A stretch of 64,000 nt of DNA from [Clostridium] fimetarium (GCF_900111235.1 NZ_FOJI01000010.1:124001-188000); one strand, 5' to 3'. Shown: positions 1 through 8,775, counted from the stretch's first letter. A program made the numbers and translations. Notes: generated by a model not told the origin, from the sequence alone.

Positions 1-172
1 CTCTACGCTCTTTTTTTTCTTTCTCTTCCTGTAATCGATGGCAGGCACACTGTCTTGGGAATCTATCGAATTTTACAAGCAGCGGCGTTGGTAATTTCAG
101 TTCCATTGCTTCATGACATATCGAGCAATAGATCAGTCCATCATCACCAATAAATGTATTCTCCTTATCCAT
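1..172 (-). CDS. DnaC-like replicative helicase loader, 5' end only
   Basis: The first 57 codons of a gene that leaves the window at its left edge. It starts with ATG at 172, directly after the TAA of the upstream initiator gene, so the two are translationally coupled. The visible part carries a zinc-binding pattern (CSICH, then CACH about 30 residues later) and a basic Glu/Lys-rich stretch. That is how DnaC/IstB-type ATPases of conjugative and integrative elements begin; the AAA+ core with Walker motifs would lie outside the window. Such proteins load DnaB helicase at an origin. The assignment rests on the N-terminal pattern and on gene order behind a RepA_N-like initiator. Confidence 0.6.
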   Translation of the reverse strand, partial: MDKENTFIGDDGLIYCSICHEAMELKLPTPLLVKFDRFPRQCACHRLQEEKEKKERR

Positions 173-700
173 TTAAAAACTCTCTCCTTCCACATAGGTA
201 TAATTTTTTATTCTATTACCTGTTCTATTATTTGTTTTATTAAATGTATTACTATAGTTGTTAGTAGCCGGTTTTCTATCCTTCCATAACCCAGAATTCT
301 GACCTGTAGTCTGGTTTTTTAGCTTACTGACAGGCAGATTTTCGGCTATCATACATTCTTCCGGCAGTAATACATAAATTAAGTTCGCGGTATTATATCC
401 AACTCTCTTACGCACAATCAGCCCCTCCTCGTCCAGCTCCTTCAAACAGCTTTTTATAGTGGAAATGCTTTTGCCTGCATCTTTTGCAAGCTGCTCGATC
501 GCATACCGAATATATACTTTTCCCTGCTCATCAACCCATTCATTTTTCTGGGACAATGTTGCTCTACCAAGAAGCATTCCATACACAAGCAGTGTTGTAC
601 TGTTCAATCCACTTTTGATCAGGCAGTTTGGAAGCGGCATATATCCAGTTATTTTTGAATCAGGTTCTAAATATTTTGCTTTCATACTCATTGCTCTCAT
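173..700 (-). CDS. Replication initiator protein A (RepA_N-type), N-terminal domain protein
   Basis: A protein of about 175 residues. The first ~115 form the winged-helix region of RepA_N replication initiators: YMPLPNCLIKSGLNSTTLLVYGMLL style helices, then an HTH (IEQLAKDAGKSISTIKSCLKEL) and a wing ending in IYVLLPEE. The tail is Asn/Thr-rich and probably disordered. It would bind the element's origin and recruit the DnaC-like loader encoded next. AGAGGA abuts the ATG at 706, which is too close, so the ATG at 700 (six bases from the Shine-Dalgarno) is preferred. From 706 the gene would overlap the upstream stop as ATGA. This gene pair is common on Firmicute integrative elements. Confidence 0.7.
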   Translation of the reverse strand: MRAMSMKAKYLEPDSKITGYMPLPNCLIKSGLNSTTLLVYGMLLGRATLSQKNEWVDEQGKVYIRYAIEQLAKDAGKSISTIKSCLKELDEEGLIVRKRVGYNTANLIYVLLPEECMIAENLPVSKLKNQTTGQNSGLWKDRKPATNNYSNTFNKTNNRTGNRIKNYTYVEGESF

Positions 701-702
701 GC

Positions 703-1917
703 TCATTCCTCTGACCTTTGGTCCACTGGACCAAAAGAGCTATCCAATTTATATTCCACGCTGAGTTCAAGATTCTTTAAATCTGACTGTATTTTTTCCA
801 GCTCCTGCACTGGTACAAGCTGAAAACTCGTCTTTTTCCCATTGTATTCCGCTTCGATCCACCATTGTTTCATAATCAATTCCTTGGCAAACTTCATTCT
901 AAATTGATATTCGCTATCTGATTCTGCCAATTTCAAGGCTTCCAGAAATGCTTCTTTTGTTTTCTTGTTTACAATATAAGTTTCCAAAATCCTAATAACA
1001 AACTCTGCATTAATTCCATTCTTTGCTGCCTGCTCAAGAATTTCCCGCTTTTCTTTTGAATATCTTTTTGAGAAAAACGCATACAATGCCAGCTTTTCAG
1101 AATTCGTCAAACCATCATAGGCGAGAAGTTCCTCTGTTGTAAGTACATCACGATTGGGCCATATACAGTTTCTTAGTTTCCTAAATGGTCTGATATTCTC
1201 CACAACATTCCTGAGGACCCTATCTGAAAATGCTCTTCCAAACGCAACTCCCTTCAACTTAGCTGCTGTTAATTTGTTCTCTGCTCCAATCTGATGAAAA
1301 TAAGAGGACAGCAAGCATGTGTCTGGATCTAGCGCAGGATAAATTTCATTTATCTTAAAAAATTTCTGTCCATATGAATTCCATGATTCCTTTAATCTGA
1401 CCGATGCAGAATCTACTACATTTCGTCCCATTTTAGCTTTTATTACTTCTTTTTCTAAAGCCTGATTCTGAAGTTTGGCTCTATCCTCTTTCTGTTCATA
1501 TTCTTTTATTTCCTTCCTGCGACTCATCATTTCTTCAATGTTAATGTCATCTAACTTCTTGATACGTTTATTCGCTTCAACAATTGTTTTTTTCGCCTTA
1601 TCAAGATCTTTTTTGCACTCGTACAGTTCACCAGACCTGTAATCGTATTCATCCCAATGAAAAATATCAGTTAGTGCACTCTCAAACTGCATTGCCTTTT
1701 CCAAACTAAGACAGATTTTGTTTTTGCTAAACTGCAGCAATCCTGTGTCTGATTTCTTTACTGCTTCAATATGAGCTCTTGCTGTTGATTCCGGCTTACC
1801 GCACTCCTCCATCAAATACGCCTTTACTTCTGGAATCGTTTTTTCGTCCTGCTGGACAAACTCATAGATTTCAATATAACTTTGAATATGTTTACATACT
1901 TCTTCCACATTTATCAT
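703..1917 (-). CDS. Unknown protein with N-terminal winged helix and coiled coil (mobile-element replication region)
   Basis: I do not recognise a named family for this 404-residue protein. Residues 1-70 look like a winged helix (VQQDEKTIPEVKAYLMEECG, then STARAHIEAVKKS). Residues ~95-160 are a charged Lys/Glu coiled coil. The remainder is mixed alpha-helical. It heads a run of three tightly coupled genes (this one, the initiator and the DnaC-like loader), with at most four bases between neighbours. A DNA-binding partitioning or replication-accessory role, like KfrA or other coiled-coil plasmid proteins, is plausible from context but not demonstrated by any motif. Confidence 0.5.
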   Translation of the reverse strand: MINVEEVCKHIQSYIEIYEFVQQDEKTIPEVKAYLMEECGKPESTARAHIEAVKKSDTGLLQFSKNKICLSLEKAMQFESALTDIFHWDEYDYRSGELYECKKDLDKAKKTIVEANKRIKKLDDINIEEMMSRRKEIKEYEQKEDRAKLQNQALEKEVIKAKMGRNVVDSASVRLKESWNSYGQKFFKINEIYPALDPDTCLLSSYFHQIGAENKLTAAKLKGVAFGRAFSDRVLRNVVENIRPFRKLRNCIWPNRDVLTTEELLAYDGLTNSEKLALYAFFSKRYSKEKREILEQAAKNGINAEFVIRILETYIVNKKTKEAFLEALKLAESDSEYQFRMKFAKELIMKQWWIEAEYNGKKTSFQLVPVQELEKIQSDLKNLELSVEYKLDSSFGPVDQRSEE

Positions 1918-2094
1918 TTTTCTTCTGATCCTTTCTTTTTTTTGATTTCTACCTTTATGTGGGTTCGCTTATGCCATTTGCCACCCTGTGCATTTGCAAG
2001 AATTTGTTGATTACAAAAAAGTAGAATATTTTACTTTCAATATGTATTTGGGTTGAAAATTTGCTGATTGCCAAATCTTTTGGTCTGAAAATGC

Positions 2095-2124
2095 AAAAAA
2101 AAGCTTGCCAGATACTTCTGACAA
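2095..2124 (-). terminator. Intrinsic terminator upstream of the replication genes
   Basis: On the minus strand TTGTCAGA, a 4-base loop and TCTGGCAA (one G-U pair) are followed by GC and eight T. It would stop transcription entering from the right, or act as an attenuator in the leader of the 703-1917 gene. Confidence 0.5.
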
Positions 2125-2610
2125 ACTTCTTAATATTTTTTGTATTCAATTTTTTATTCAATTCATTATAATTCTCTCAAATAACGCTTGTACTGCATAA
2201 ACACTGACTTGCAGCAATCCTGCGAAATCTAACGGGTGATCCGTTCAAATGCTTGGACCTTTCTAAAACACATTTTTGTTAGGTTAAGCTGACTTTGATA
2301 ATCGGTCAAGCAGTTGGGTGGATGAAAGCCAGTAAAATCAATAGTTTGCAGACTCGACACGAAATATCGGACGGATGGTCCGTTTTGATTGTAATGATAA
2401 GAAAACAGATAACAGGATACGCATAAAGTTGCAGGCAAATTTCAGGCTGGTTGACTGCACTCCTATGTCGTGCGCTTTAATGTATAAACTACATTTCACT
2501 TCGTTCAATGCATAGCAGATATTCACTGGATGTATTACCCTTAATACCCAATTTTAATTTTCACCTCACAACCTCTGGTTAACTTGACCAGAAGTTAAGC
2601 AACAAAAAAT

Positions 2611-2648
2611 GACAGTTATAAACCGAGTGAATACGGTATATAACTGCC
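2611..2648 (-). terminator. Terminator of the 3203-4501 / 2662-3237 gene pair
   Basis: On the minus strand, just after the stop at 2662, CAGTTATA and TATAACTG pair around an inner CCG/CGG, followed by TCATTTTTTG. Typical position and T-run for an intrinsic terminator. Confidence 0.6.
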
Positions 2649-2661
2649 CTAATGTTGTGTT

Positions 2662-3237
2662 TTAATTACTCTTTTTACCAAGTCCACTAATACAACATGC
2701 ATCTATATCATTTTCTGTAATATCGCCCACTTGTCTAAAACAAATTTCTGATTTTTCAATTTCATACTCAAATAGTGGTTCTAATCCTTCTTTACTCATA
2801 TAGACTGGTATAATCTTATAACTCAAATATCTTTCATACTCGCTTCTAAATGTCTCCATATTTCGATTAGTTTTTGCTGTCTCAATACGTCGATATCTAC
2901 TGACAATAGCGAATAATGTTTCATCTATTGGCAAATTTAATTTTTTGCATTTTGATAATAAATTTTCTTGATTTGTCGTAATATGTACTGTATATCCATG
3001 TTCTTCTCCCTGAATATCCCCTTGCAAAATTGATATCCGAATTTCCTCATACATATCTCTGCATCCGAAATCTTCATTCCATTGTTTAAATATTTTTATT
3101 GCTGCTTCTCGATTTTCAAACAATAGTCCTAAATAAGGTGCTGACTGTCCATCTGACAATACTGCAGTTCCCCTCCAAGTAGCTTCATTCCATAAATCTA
3201 CATCAATTACTGCTGTTACACACATGACCTTTTTCAT
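2662..3237 (-). CDS. Unknown protein, second gene of a two-gene accessory operon
   Basis: A 191-residue soluble protein with no signal peptide or membrane segment and no motif I recognise. Its start lies 35 bases inside the end of the upstream HEPN-motif gene, with a GGAGAGGAT ribosome site about ten bases before the ATG, so the two are translationally coupled and probably act together. The N-terminus (VTAVIDVDLWNEATWRG) suggests a beta-strand followed by an exposed loop. In this island it might be an antitoxin, immunity or accessory protein for its neighbour; that is context only. Confidence 0.55.
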   Translation of the reverse strand: MKKVMCVTAVIDVDLWNEATWRGTAVLSDGQSAPYLGLLFENREAAIKIFKQWNEDFGCRDMYEEIRISILQGDIQGEEHGYTVHITTNQENLLSKCKKLNLPIDETLFAIVSRYRRIETAKTNRNMETFRSEYERYLSYKIIPVYMSKEGLEPLFEYEIEKSEICFRQVGDITENDIDACCISGLGKKSN

Positions 3238-4501
3238 CTATCGTTTCATCCTCTCCTATGTTATTATGTATACACAAAGATTCATTAAATTTTTTGTACA
3301 TTTCAAATAGCTTCTCAATTAACCTATTTGAAATAGTTATATAGTTTCTTTCTGTTTCAGATAAATCAAGTCTCGTACAACATGATGATAACATTTCTTC
3401 TCTCGATTCATCTGGGTATAGATGTGCAGATACTAGTCTTAAATCATATAATACAAACAAAGGTGCAATTTCTGTATTTATATCAATTTTATCTGTATTT
3501 TTTTCTAACCAATATTGTAATAATTTAATTCCCTTTTTCCCCTTAATCTCTTCTTTCACTTCTGGATACTTTTGCTTTAGATACTTTATGATTTCTTTGT
3601 TATTTATAGCCTCTACAAACAATTCATTTAATGGAATCATAAGATCTTTAAATGCTTCATTTGTATTTATCAGCAATTTACAGATGTTTTTAGCTACACG
3701 AAGTGTCTCTGTGTCAAGTTGTACAATTGAAATGCTAAAATTATTACGAACTTTTTCATTAAATTCTAAGCGTTCTTTCAACAATTTTTTTTCGGCTGAT
3801 GCTTCAGCCCACTTTACTTCTATCTGAGCTTCATAGAATTCTGATCCAATTGAATGATCCGATGGTATATTTTCTGATCTTAAATAAAATTGCTCATTTA
3901 TATCTAATTCAATAATATCCCCTAACCACATCAATACCTTATTATTTTCATTAATACCAAAAGAAATATAATGCTCATCACCTTTGTAGATATATCCAAA
4001 CGTATCTGCGCCAATATCAAGCCCAAAACTTGGATGATGTAGATATTTTAGTAACACTTCAATATTAAAAAAGACTGGTGTAAGGAATCCTATTTTCCAC
4101 GGTCTCGTTAAGCCGGGAATAAAATAGTAATCATCCTTATCATAGATGAACTTCACCTTTTCAGCTATATATTTATCATTACAAACTTCCATCTTAATTT
4201 TATTGAAATCATACCATACACTAACTTCATCTTGTTGATAATCATCCTCATATTCATCTTTCTCAACAATCTCCACACTTTTATCAACATTTTTTTCTAA
4301 TTCATCCTCCCCTAAAATCTTCATAAACCCAGTGATTATATCTTTTGTCATGTAAGGTATATACTTTATTTCACATCTACTACACATCAGTAATGGTGTA
4401 TTTGCAATTCCTACCTTCTTTTTCTTTTTCAATGTCATTACTTTATCATCATGAATCAATCGGAGTTTTCCATCACACTTTTTGCAATCCAAACCAGACA
4501 T
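3203..4501 (-). CDS. Zinc-ribbon protein with C-terminal HEPN-like R-x4-H motif, putative defence RNase
   Basis: A protein of 432 residues. The N-terminus has two cysteine pairs (CKKC at residues 5-8, CSRC about 35 residues later) that would form a zinc ribbon. The middle is unassigned. Near the C-terminus, LYDLRLVSAHLYP gives R-x4-H in a helical setting, as in HEPN ribonucleases such as ApeA-like abortive-infection proteins. The ATG at 4519 lies within the Shine-Dalgarno GAGAGGAA; the ATG at 4501 is correctly spaced and is taken as the start. Coupled to the 2662-3237 gene. Cleavage of host tRNA or mRNA on phage infection is the family-based expectation; this motif alone is weak evidence. Confidence 0.5.
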   Translation of the reverse strand: MSGLDCKKCDGKLRLIHDDKVMTLKKKKKVGIANTPLLMCSRCEIKYIPYMTKDIITGFMKILGEDELEKNVDKSVEIVEKDEYEDDYQQDEVSVWYDFNKIKMEVCNDKYIAEKVKFIYDKDDYYFIPGLTRPWKIGFLTPVFFNIEVLLKYLHHPSFGLDIGADTFGYIYKGDEHYISFGINENNKVLMWLGDIIELDINEQFYLRSENIPSDHSIGSEFYEAQIEVKWAEASAEKKLLKERLEFNEKVRNNFSISIVQLDTETLRVAKNICKLLINTNEAFKDLMIPLNELFVEAINNKEIIKYLKQKYPEVKEEIKGKKGIKLLQYWLEKNTDKIDINTEIAPLFVLYDLRLVSAHLYPDESREEMLSSCCTRLDLSETERNYITISNRLIEKLFEMYKKFNESLCIHNNIGEDETIDEKGHVCNSSN

Positions 4502-4719
4502 TTCTATTTCCTCTCTCAATATATATTTTGAAATATTACCTATTTCATATTCATTAAAATAATTTCTTGTATTTGTATCTAATATAATTTAAAAATCCCC
4601 CTTCTTTTGCAAAATTAAATTATATTCCCTAATCTAAACATTTTAAAGAAGTACTGTATATACAAAAAAGCAACGACTATTGAATTTTCAATTGTTGAGC
4701 AATCTTTTTGTTAATCATT

Positions 4720-5943
4720 TCATTCTTTTAATAACTTAAATGCCTCTTTAATTGGAACTAGATTTATTTCTCCTATTTCTAGTTTTTCTCTTTTTCCGAT
4801 TTCCATATGTTTTGCAATATATTCTATATTATTCAACAATTGACCTTCGAATACATACTCCTCTTCATTCATCTCTTGATCTACTTTCATAAATGCTAGG
4901 ACTTCATTTTGTGACATTTTACTTCTCTCTTTTGACGTAGCTTTTAAATTAGTTTCATTGTCCTCACAGAAAATATATGTATTCATAAAGAATACTTCTT
5001 TCGCATCTCCTTTTAATACCTTTTTTGCTGTTTCATTGATTTTTCTATATATTGTTGTTTTTATATCCGCATGAAAAACATCTAACTCAAATGTTTCATC
5101 TTGGTATACGGTCATAAGAACAGGCATTAGTTCTGTTGATTGCATCACAACATGCATCATGACAAAATTTTCAAAAACAGTATTTCCAGATTTATATATT
5201 GGCGAGTTCATAAATCCTTTAAGAGATTGTCGATTCATCCCAGAAAAAACAATAGCCATACGTCCCGCCCTTTCAAACTCTTCATTACTTAAATAATATA
5301 CATAGTCATTTATAAGAAAGAAGTCTCTTGGAATCAAAGCAAATCCAGCTTTATTAATTTCTTCACGCAATTTATCACATAATGGACAGTTTTCATTAAT
5401 TGTCTTATACATATAATCCATAAATATTTGCAAAGTATTAATTCCTGACATTAACATATCCCACAGGTCATCATCACTTTCTTTTTCCTTAAAAAAATAA
5501 TTAGCTGAAAAGAATGTCTCATTATCTTTAAAAGAATGGAAAAATTCTTTTAATCTATTTTCAAGTGTTATTAGTGGTACGTCATTTTCAACAGTAAATG
5601 TCTCTGATGAAATATTGCGTCCTCCATACGGGAAATATATTGTAATTTGAATTGTTTTTGTAAACTCAAACGGATGTTGATGTATTGTTTTTACACGTTG
5701 TTCATTAAAAAACTTATCCCAAATTCCTTCGGATTTTTGTTTATATATCTCTTCATATGGTGTTTTTGACAAAGATTTTTGCATTACTAAAGTAGTACTT
5801 CGATATTCCGAAAAAAAATTATCCATACTGGCAATATTATCAAAAAAATCATTTTCCTTTTTAAATCTCATTAAACTACATATTGCAGCATAGAACTTCT
5901 GGTATGCTGGATACATTAAACCTGGCACACTGACTACCTCCAC
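4720..5943 (-). CDS. Unknown cytoplasmic protein, 407 aa
   Basis: No family recognised. It has no signal peptide or long hydrophobic stretch. The middle contains a CPLC pair in a helical stretch (NENCPLCDKLREEINKAGF), and the C-terminal half is rich in Glu and Lys. It stands alone between the HEPN-motif gene pair and another HEPN-motif gene, all on the same strand, with about 200 bases of AT-rich spacer on each side. A role in the surrounding defence island is plausible by location only. Confidence 0.5.
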   Translation of the reverse strand: MEVVSVPGLMYPAYQKFYAAICSLMRFKKENDFFDNIASMDNFFSEYRSTTLVMQKSLSKTPYEEIYKQKSEGIWDKFFNEQRVKTIHQHPFEFTKTIQITIYFPYGGRNISSETFTVENDVPLITLENRLKEFFHSFKDNETFFSANYFFKEKESDDDLWDMLMSGINTLQIFMDYMYKTINENCPLCDKLREEINKAGFALIPRDFFLINDYVYYLSNEEFERAGRMAIVFSGMNRQSLKGFMNSPIYKSGNTVFENFVMMHVVMQSTELMPVLMTVYQDETFELDVFHADIKTTIYRKINETAKKVLKGDAKEVFFMNTYIFCEDNETNLKATSKERSKMSQNEVLAFMKVDQEMNEEEYVFEGQLLNNIEYIAKHMEIGKREKLEIGEINLVPIKEAFKLLKE

Positions 5944-6147
5944 TCATAAACTTAACATTATCTCTGGCTTCCATGATGCCCTCATATGATTTTCAATTTT
6001 ATTCACTTCTTTTCACTTCAAATATAATAATAGGTGTACACTACATTTTCATATTATAGTAATCCCAGTAGATAAACACATTCAATCTTAGGTCCTTGTA
6101 AATTGTTTCAGTAGATAAAGTAATCTTTCCACTTCATACTACAATGA

Positions 6148-6642
6148 TCAGATTACTTTTTTTAGTTTCATAATGTACGCGGTATATTTTCTAAAATACT
6201 CACTTCCGCTATTACATGTTTCCTCCAAATCCGAATATTCGATTGTTGTTTTAGCCAAATCATGGATTACCCCATTTCTTTTTTCTCTCCATAATTGAAT
6301 GTTATCTACCAATCCTGAATCAATAAATTCCACTTTTAACCAATCTGTCAGCTCATCAATAGACATTTTTGTCGGAGTAAGCGTAAGTTGCCTATCAATA
6401 ATATTCTTTTTAAAATACTCTAAACATTGATACAACTTATCTTTGTTTCTATAACTTATTCCCAATTTATCTAACAAAGAATACGTTCTTTCTTCCATTA
6501 ATGCATATGTAATTGCCATTGCTTCTATGTAATACCCATTATTTTTAGACTCATCTAATCTCGAAACCAAGAACTCAAATCTTTTTCCCTTTTCGTCCAA
6601 CCTTGCTATTCTCTTGTATTTTCCTTTCATATATGTTATCAT
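6148..6642 (-). CDS. Small HEPN-like protein (R-N-x3-H motif)
   Basis: About 164 residues from the ATG at 6642 (another ATG in frame at 6630). The C-terminal part has WREKRNGVIHDLAK, matching the HEPN active-site pattern R-N-x-x-x-H, followed by a helix ending at the stop. Short HEPN proteins of this type are often ribonuclease toxins paired with a nucleotidyltransferase antitoxin; no such partner is adjacent here. The open frame runs further upstream to 6741, but that segment is an 18-bp perfect hairpin and lacks a ribosome site, so it is excluded. No strong Shine-Dalgarno is visible at either ATG, which leaves the start uncertain. Confidence 0.5.
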   Translation of the reverse strand: MITYMKGKYKRIARLDEKGKRFEFLVSRLDESKNNGYYIEAMAITYALMEERTYSLLDKLGISYRNKDKLYQCLEYFKKNIIDRQLTLTPTKMSIDELTDWLKVEFIDSGLVDNIQLWREKRNGVIHDLAKTTIEYSDLEETCNSGSEYFRKYTAYIMKLKKVI

Positions 6643-6674
6643 TAAATTGCATATAAGTTGGGTTCGATGCCTGC

Positions 6675-6715
6675 TTATATGCAAGAGAGAAGGTTTTCTT
6701 CTCTCTTGCATATAA
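6675..6715. repeat. 18-bp perfect inverted repeat with 5-base loop upstream of the small HEPN gene
   Basis: The arms 6675-6692 and 6698-6715 are exact complements (core GCAAGAGAGAAG / CTTCTCTCTTGC). On the minus strand it lies about 35 bases before the HEPN start and has no T-run. It is therefore more likely a leader structure, operator or element end than a terminator. Confidence 0.7.
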
Positions 6716-6801
6716 ATTTTATATTTTTGAATGAAAACCATTCTTATTAAACAAACTTTTCCTTTTCATCTTTCCTAGAATTAGTTTACATCACCAAGAC
6801 A

Positions 6802-7092
6802 TTATTCTTTTACCTGTACTATGGCAAATCCTTTGCTCATATATTCTTTCAATACTCCTGTATCCCCAATTCGAAAATTCGTTGCTCTCTTGGAATTAAC
6901 ACAATATCCGATAGAAATAATCGCAACTAAATTATAAAACTGTGCCTCTTTTGTTTGTGTCTTGTTAGCAACAGCCCCATGCTGAGTGGTTACTTCTATT
7001 TTGGAAACAACCACTTTTTCATCTAATTTTCCCTCTTCAAAAATAATTCCAGATATTTGCTTATATGATAATTGGGGATTCTCGTTTATTTT
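6802..7092 (-). pseudogene. RhuM-family gene fragment (N-terminal region)
   Basis: The open frame reads like the DNA-interacting front part of RhuM/virulence-RhuM proteins: FEEGKLDEKVVVSK, then TTQHGA..KTQTKEAQFYNL, IISIGYCVNSKRAT and LKEYMSKGFAI. Full members have more than 300 residues; this stops after about 95. Upstream the frame is closed by a stop at 7093 with no start codon. The usual FRIWAT sequence has become FRIGDT. It is a decayed remnant. A C-terminal RhuM fragment lies at about 23.3 kb, but whether both came from one gene cannot be told. Confidence 0.7.
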
Positions 7093-7108
7093 CTATATGC
7101 TTGATAAT

Positions 7109-7300
7109 TTATGCTTTATCTCCCCCACCAAACCTTTCTTTAACAATTATAAGAGCTCCAAAAGAAACAACTGCTAATACTCCTTTACCTACTTTTTTTA
7201 CAAATCCAGCCCTTTCGCCTCTGCAGTTTTCGCATTCATTATACTTATACCCCTTTGGCAATGGTCTATTACATTTTTTACAAACTTTTTCTTCTTCCAT
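7109..7300 (-). CDS. Small zinc-ribbon membrane protein
   Basis: A 63-residue protein with CKKCNRPLP followed by CENCRGE, two CxxC knuckles of a zinc ribbon, then one hydrophobic segment (VLAVVSFGALIIV) and a short charged tail. Its GGAGG ribosome site lies inside the last codons of the upstream 335-residue gene, only two bases separate the genes, and they are surely co-expressed. It probably sits in the membrane with the zinc ribbon in the cytoplasm. Function unknown. Confidence 0.6.
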   Translation of the reverse strand: MEEEKVCKKCNRPLPKGYKYNECENCRGERAGFVKKVGKGVLAVVSFGALIIVKERFGGGDKA

Positions 7301-7302
7301 TT

Positions 7303-8310
7303 CTAAAACTCCTCCATAAGTTTATTTTCTCCAAAGCATGGTAATGCTTGAATTTTCTTACTGATATCTGGAAGTGCATTACTCCAGTATTTCTTAGGAG
7401 ACAGATCAAGCATATCCAATCTTTCCACAAGCCCATTTCTTTCGAGATAGGTTTTATTAATATAATCACCATAATACTGCAAACTAATCCTTGCCGCTTC
7501 CATTTCGCCCATTTCCTGATATGCCACAGCCTCAGTAATAGAAACCATATTGACAACACATAAACTCTCTCGTATCTCATTCATACGTTGATTTATTTTT
7601 TCCTGCTTAGATCCACTTATAAGCTTTCCAAAAAAATCTTCTGGTTCATCATTTATAAAACCAATATTTGCGTTTTGACTAAGCATCAATAAATTTCTAC
7701 TATTCTCCGCATCAGACGTCAGATTCAGTAGAGCCATTGTACGAATTTTTTTATCATTAATTGCCATTGCTTGTATGAACTTCTGTTGACAGCTATACGC
7801 CATAGCAAGTCTGTCATTTTCTTGTCCCTGACGAACTTCCTCTACTGCTAATTGAACATATTGGATTTCTTCTACTATCTGTGCCATCTGCATCTGAGTA
7901 GCATAATTTGTCATAGCCTTATTCAAATCAGGAGTCAACTTTACACTTTTTAAATTTACGGTCGATACAATTTTCTTTGTCTTAGGATCCACTAAATTTG
8001 CCAACAAAGATCCATCCTTTTTTGTCATTAGCTTAAGTGCTCCTGATGCTAGCTTTTCTTTCTGCTCCTTGGATAAGACAGCTTGTAGCGTTTCTTCTGG
8101 TATAGCGGCTCTGATTGTGTCAATAAAAGCTGGGGCAGAATATAAAGCTTTTTCTATTTTCTTAAGCCCTGCCTTTGCACCTTTAATAAGTGGTTTTGCA
8201 ATATCCGGAACATTTGAATAATAATCATTTATATCAATGCTATATTCAGACTTATCTACTATTTCTATATCTTCGGGTCTAATATCTAATGTGGCATCAT
8301 TTTGTGGCAT
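7303..8310 (-). CDS. Unknown protein, 335 aa, in an operon with an HTH regulator and a zinc-ribbon membrane protein
   Basis: No named family recognised. Residues ~35-60 contain a small-residue/Lys helix (AKPLIKGAKAGLKKIEKAL). Residues ~140-230 are long amphipathic helices (MAQIVEEIQYVQLAVEEVRQ, then SCQQKFIQAMAINDKKIRTM), suggesting an oligomerising helical bundle. There is no signal peptide. GAGGAG lies well spaced before the ATG. The gene sits between HTH copy 1 (about 110 bases upstream) and the small membrane protein, so the three may form one regulated module. A membrane-associated effector is only a guess. Confidence 0.55.
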   Translation of the reverse strand: MPQNDATLDIRPEDIEIVDKSEYSIDINDYYSNVPDIAKPLIKGAKAGLKKIEKALYSAPAFIDTIRAAIPEETLQAVLSKEQKEKLASGALKLMTKKDGSLLANLVDPKTKKIVSTVNLKSVKLTPDLNKAMTNYATQMQMAQIVEEIQYVQLAVEEVRQGQENDRLAMAYSCQQKFIQAMAINDKKIRTMALLNLTSDAENSRNLLMLSQNANIGFINDEPEDFFGKLISGSKQEKINQRMNEIRESLCVVNMVSITEAVAYQEMGEMEAARISLQYYGDYINKTYLERNGLVERLDMLDLSPKKYWSNALPDISKKIQALPCFGENKLMEEF

Positions 8311-8421
8311 AAACCATTCTCCTCTTTTCTTTAAGTTTTTTGTTGATTACTTATAATAATTCAGTCAAATAACAGTTCCAGTTGTTTCTTATTTCACCCA
8401 GTAATTTCGAAATAAAAACCA

Positions 8422-8595
8422 CTACTTTTTTCCCCTTTTTCTTGGATCAGCTGGTTTCTGTGCTTTCTCTGGTATTAGCCACATTAAGCCTTTCTTTTCA
8501 GCGCCTTCAACTCTTCCTTCATTGCACAAAAGTGTAACTCTTCTGGATGATATCCCCCATATTTTAGCTATTTCTGACGATGTTAAGTATTCCAT
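8422..8595 (-). CDS. Small HTH DNA-binding protein, copy 1
   Basis: A 57-residue protein that is almost entirely one helix-turn-helix domain: YLTSSEIAKIWGISSRRVTL, LCNEGRVEGAEKKG, then MWLIPEKAQKP, the MerR/excisionase-like layout. The start is set by GGAGGTG just before the ATG at 8595. A second copy at 13049-13219 differs at only a few residues. Both lie behind the same promoter with a TATTCC/GGAATA palindrome between -35 and -10, so autorepression is likely. Downstream are the 335-residue gene and its small membrane partner. Confidence 0.75.
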   Translation of the reverse strand: MEYLTSSEIAKIWGISSRRVTLLCNEGRVEGAEKKGLMWLIPEKAQKPADPRKRGKK

Positions 8596-8632
8596 AAGCA
8601 CCTCCATAAATATATGGTTAATTTGTTTTTTA

Positions 8633-8661
8633 ATTATATTCCTACATCGGAATAGTTTCAA
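8633..8661 (-). promoter_or_regulatory. Promoter with internal operator for HTH copy 1
   Basis: On the minus strand TTGAAA, exactly 17 bases, then TATAAT. Between them lies TATTCC-GATGTA-GGAATA (8637-8654), a perfect 6-bp palindrome. The spacing and palindrome are kept at the second HTH copy although the central bases differ, as expected of a repressor site. Confidence 0.75.
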
Positions 8662-8682
8662 TAAAGAAATCCCCCAGTTGGC

Positions 8683-8728
8683 AACATCAAGTCATCCCAT
8701 CCATCATGGTAATCTTGACATTCCCGCC
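8683..8728 (-). repeat. Repeated coding tail, copy D1
   Basis: Minus-strand sequence encoding RRECQDYHDGWDDLMLP, shared with D2 and D3 almost base for base. It lies just upstream of the HTH copy 1 promoter. It looks like the 3' end of a gene whose body is missing, carried along with the HTH cassette. Confidence 0.6.
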
Positions 8729-8775
8729 TTGGCTTGTTCGTTATCAATGGACCTTCAGGATAAGTCCCCTGAGAA

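Larger units (their letters stand above)
1918..2661. other. Non-coding region upstream of the replication genes, rich in short palindromes
   Basis: No convincing gene; short open frames here have unnatural composition and no ribosome sites. Small dyads include CGGAC-GGAT-GTCCG near 2370, TTAACTT-GACCAG-AAGTTAA at 2579-2598, and related CCGTTCAAATG / CCGTTTTGATTG sequences. Its place upstream of a replication initiator makes it a candidate origin or control region, but no clear iteron array is present. Confidence 0.35.

Noticed and set aside
1955-2161. Open frame of 68 residues upstream of the replication genes
   Set aside because: It runs through a terminator hairpin, has no ribosome site and has odd composition.
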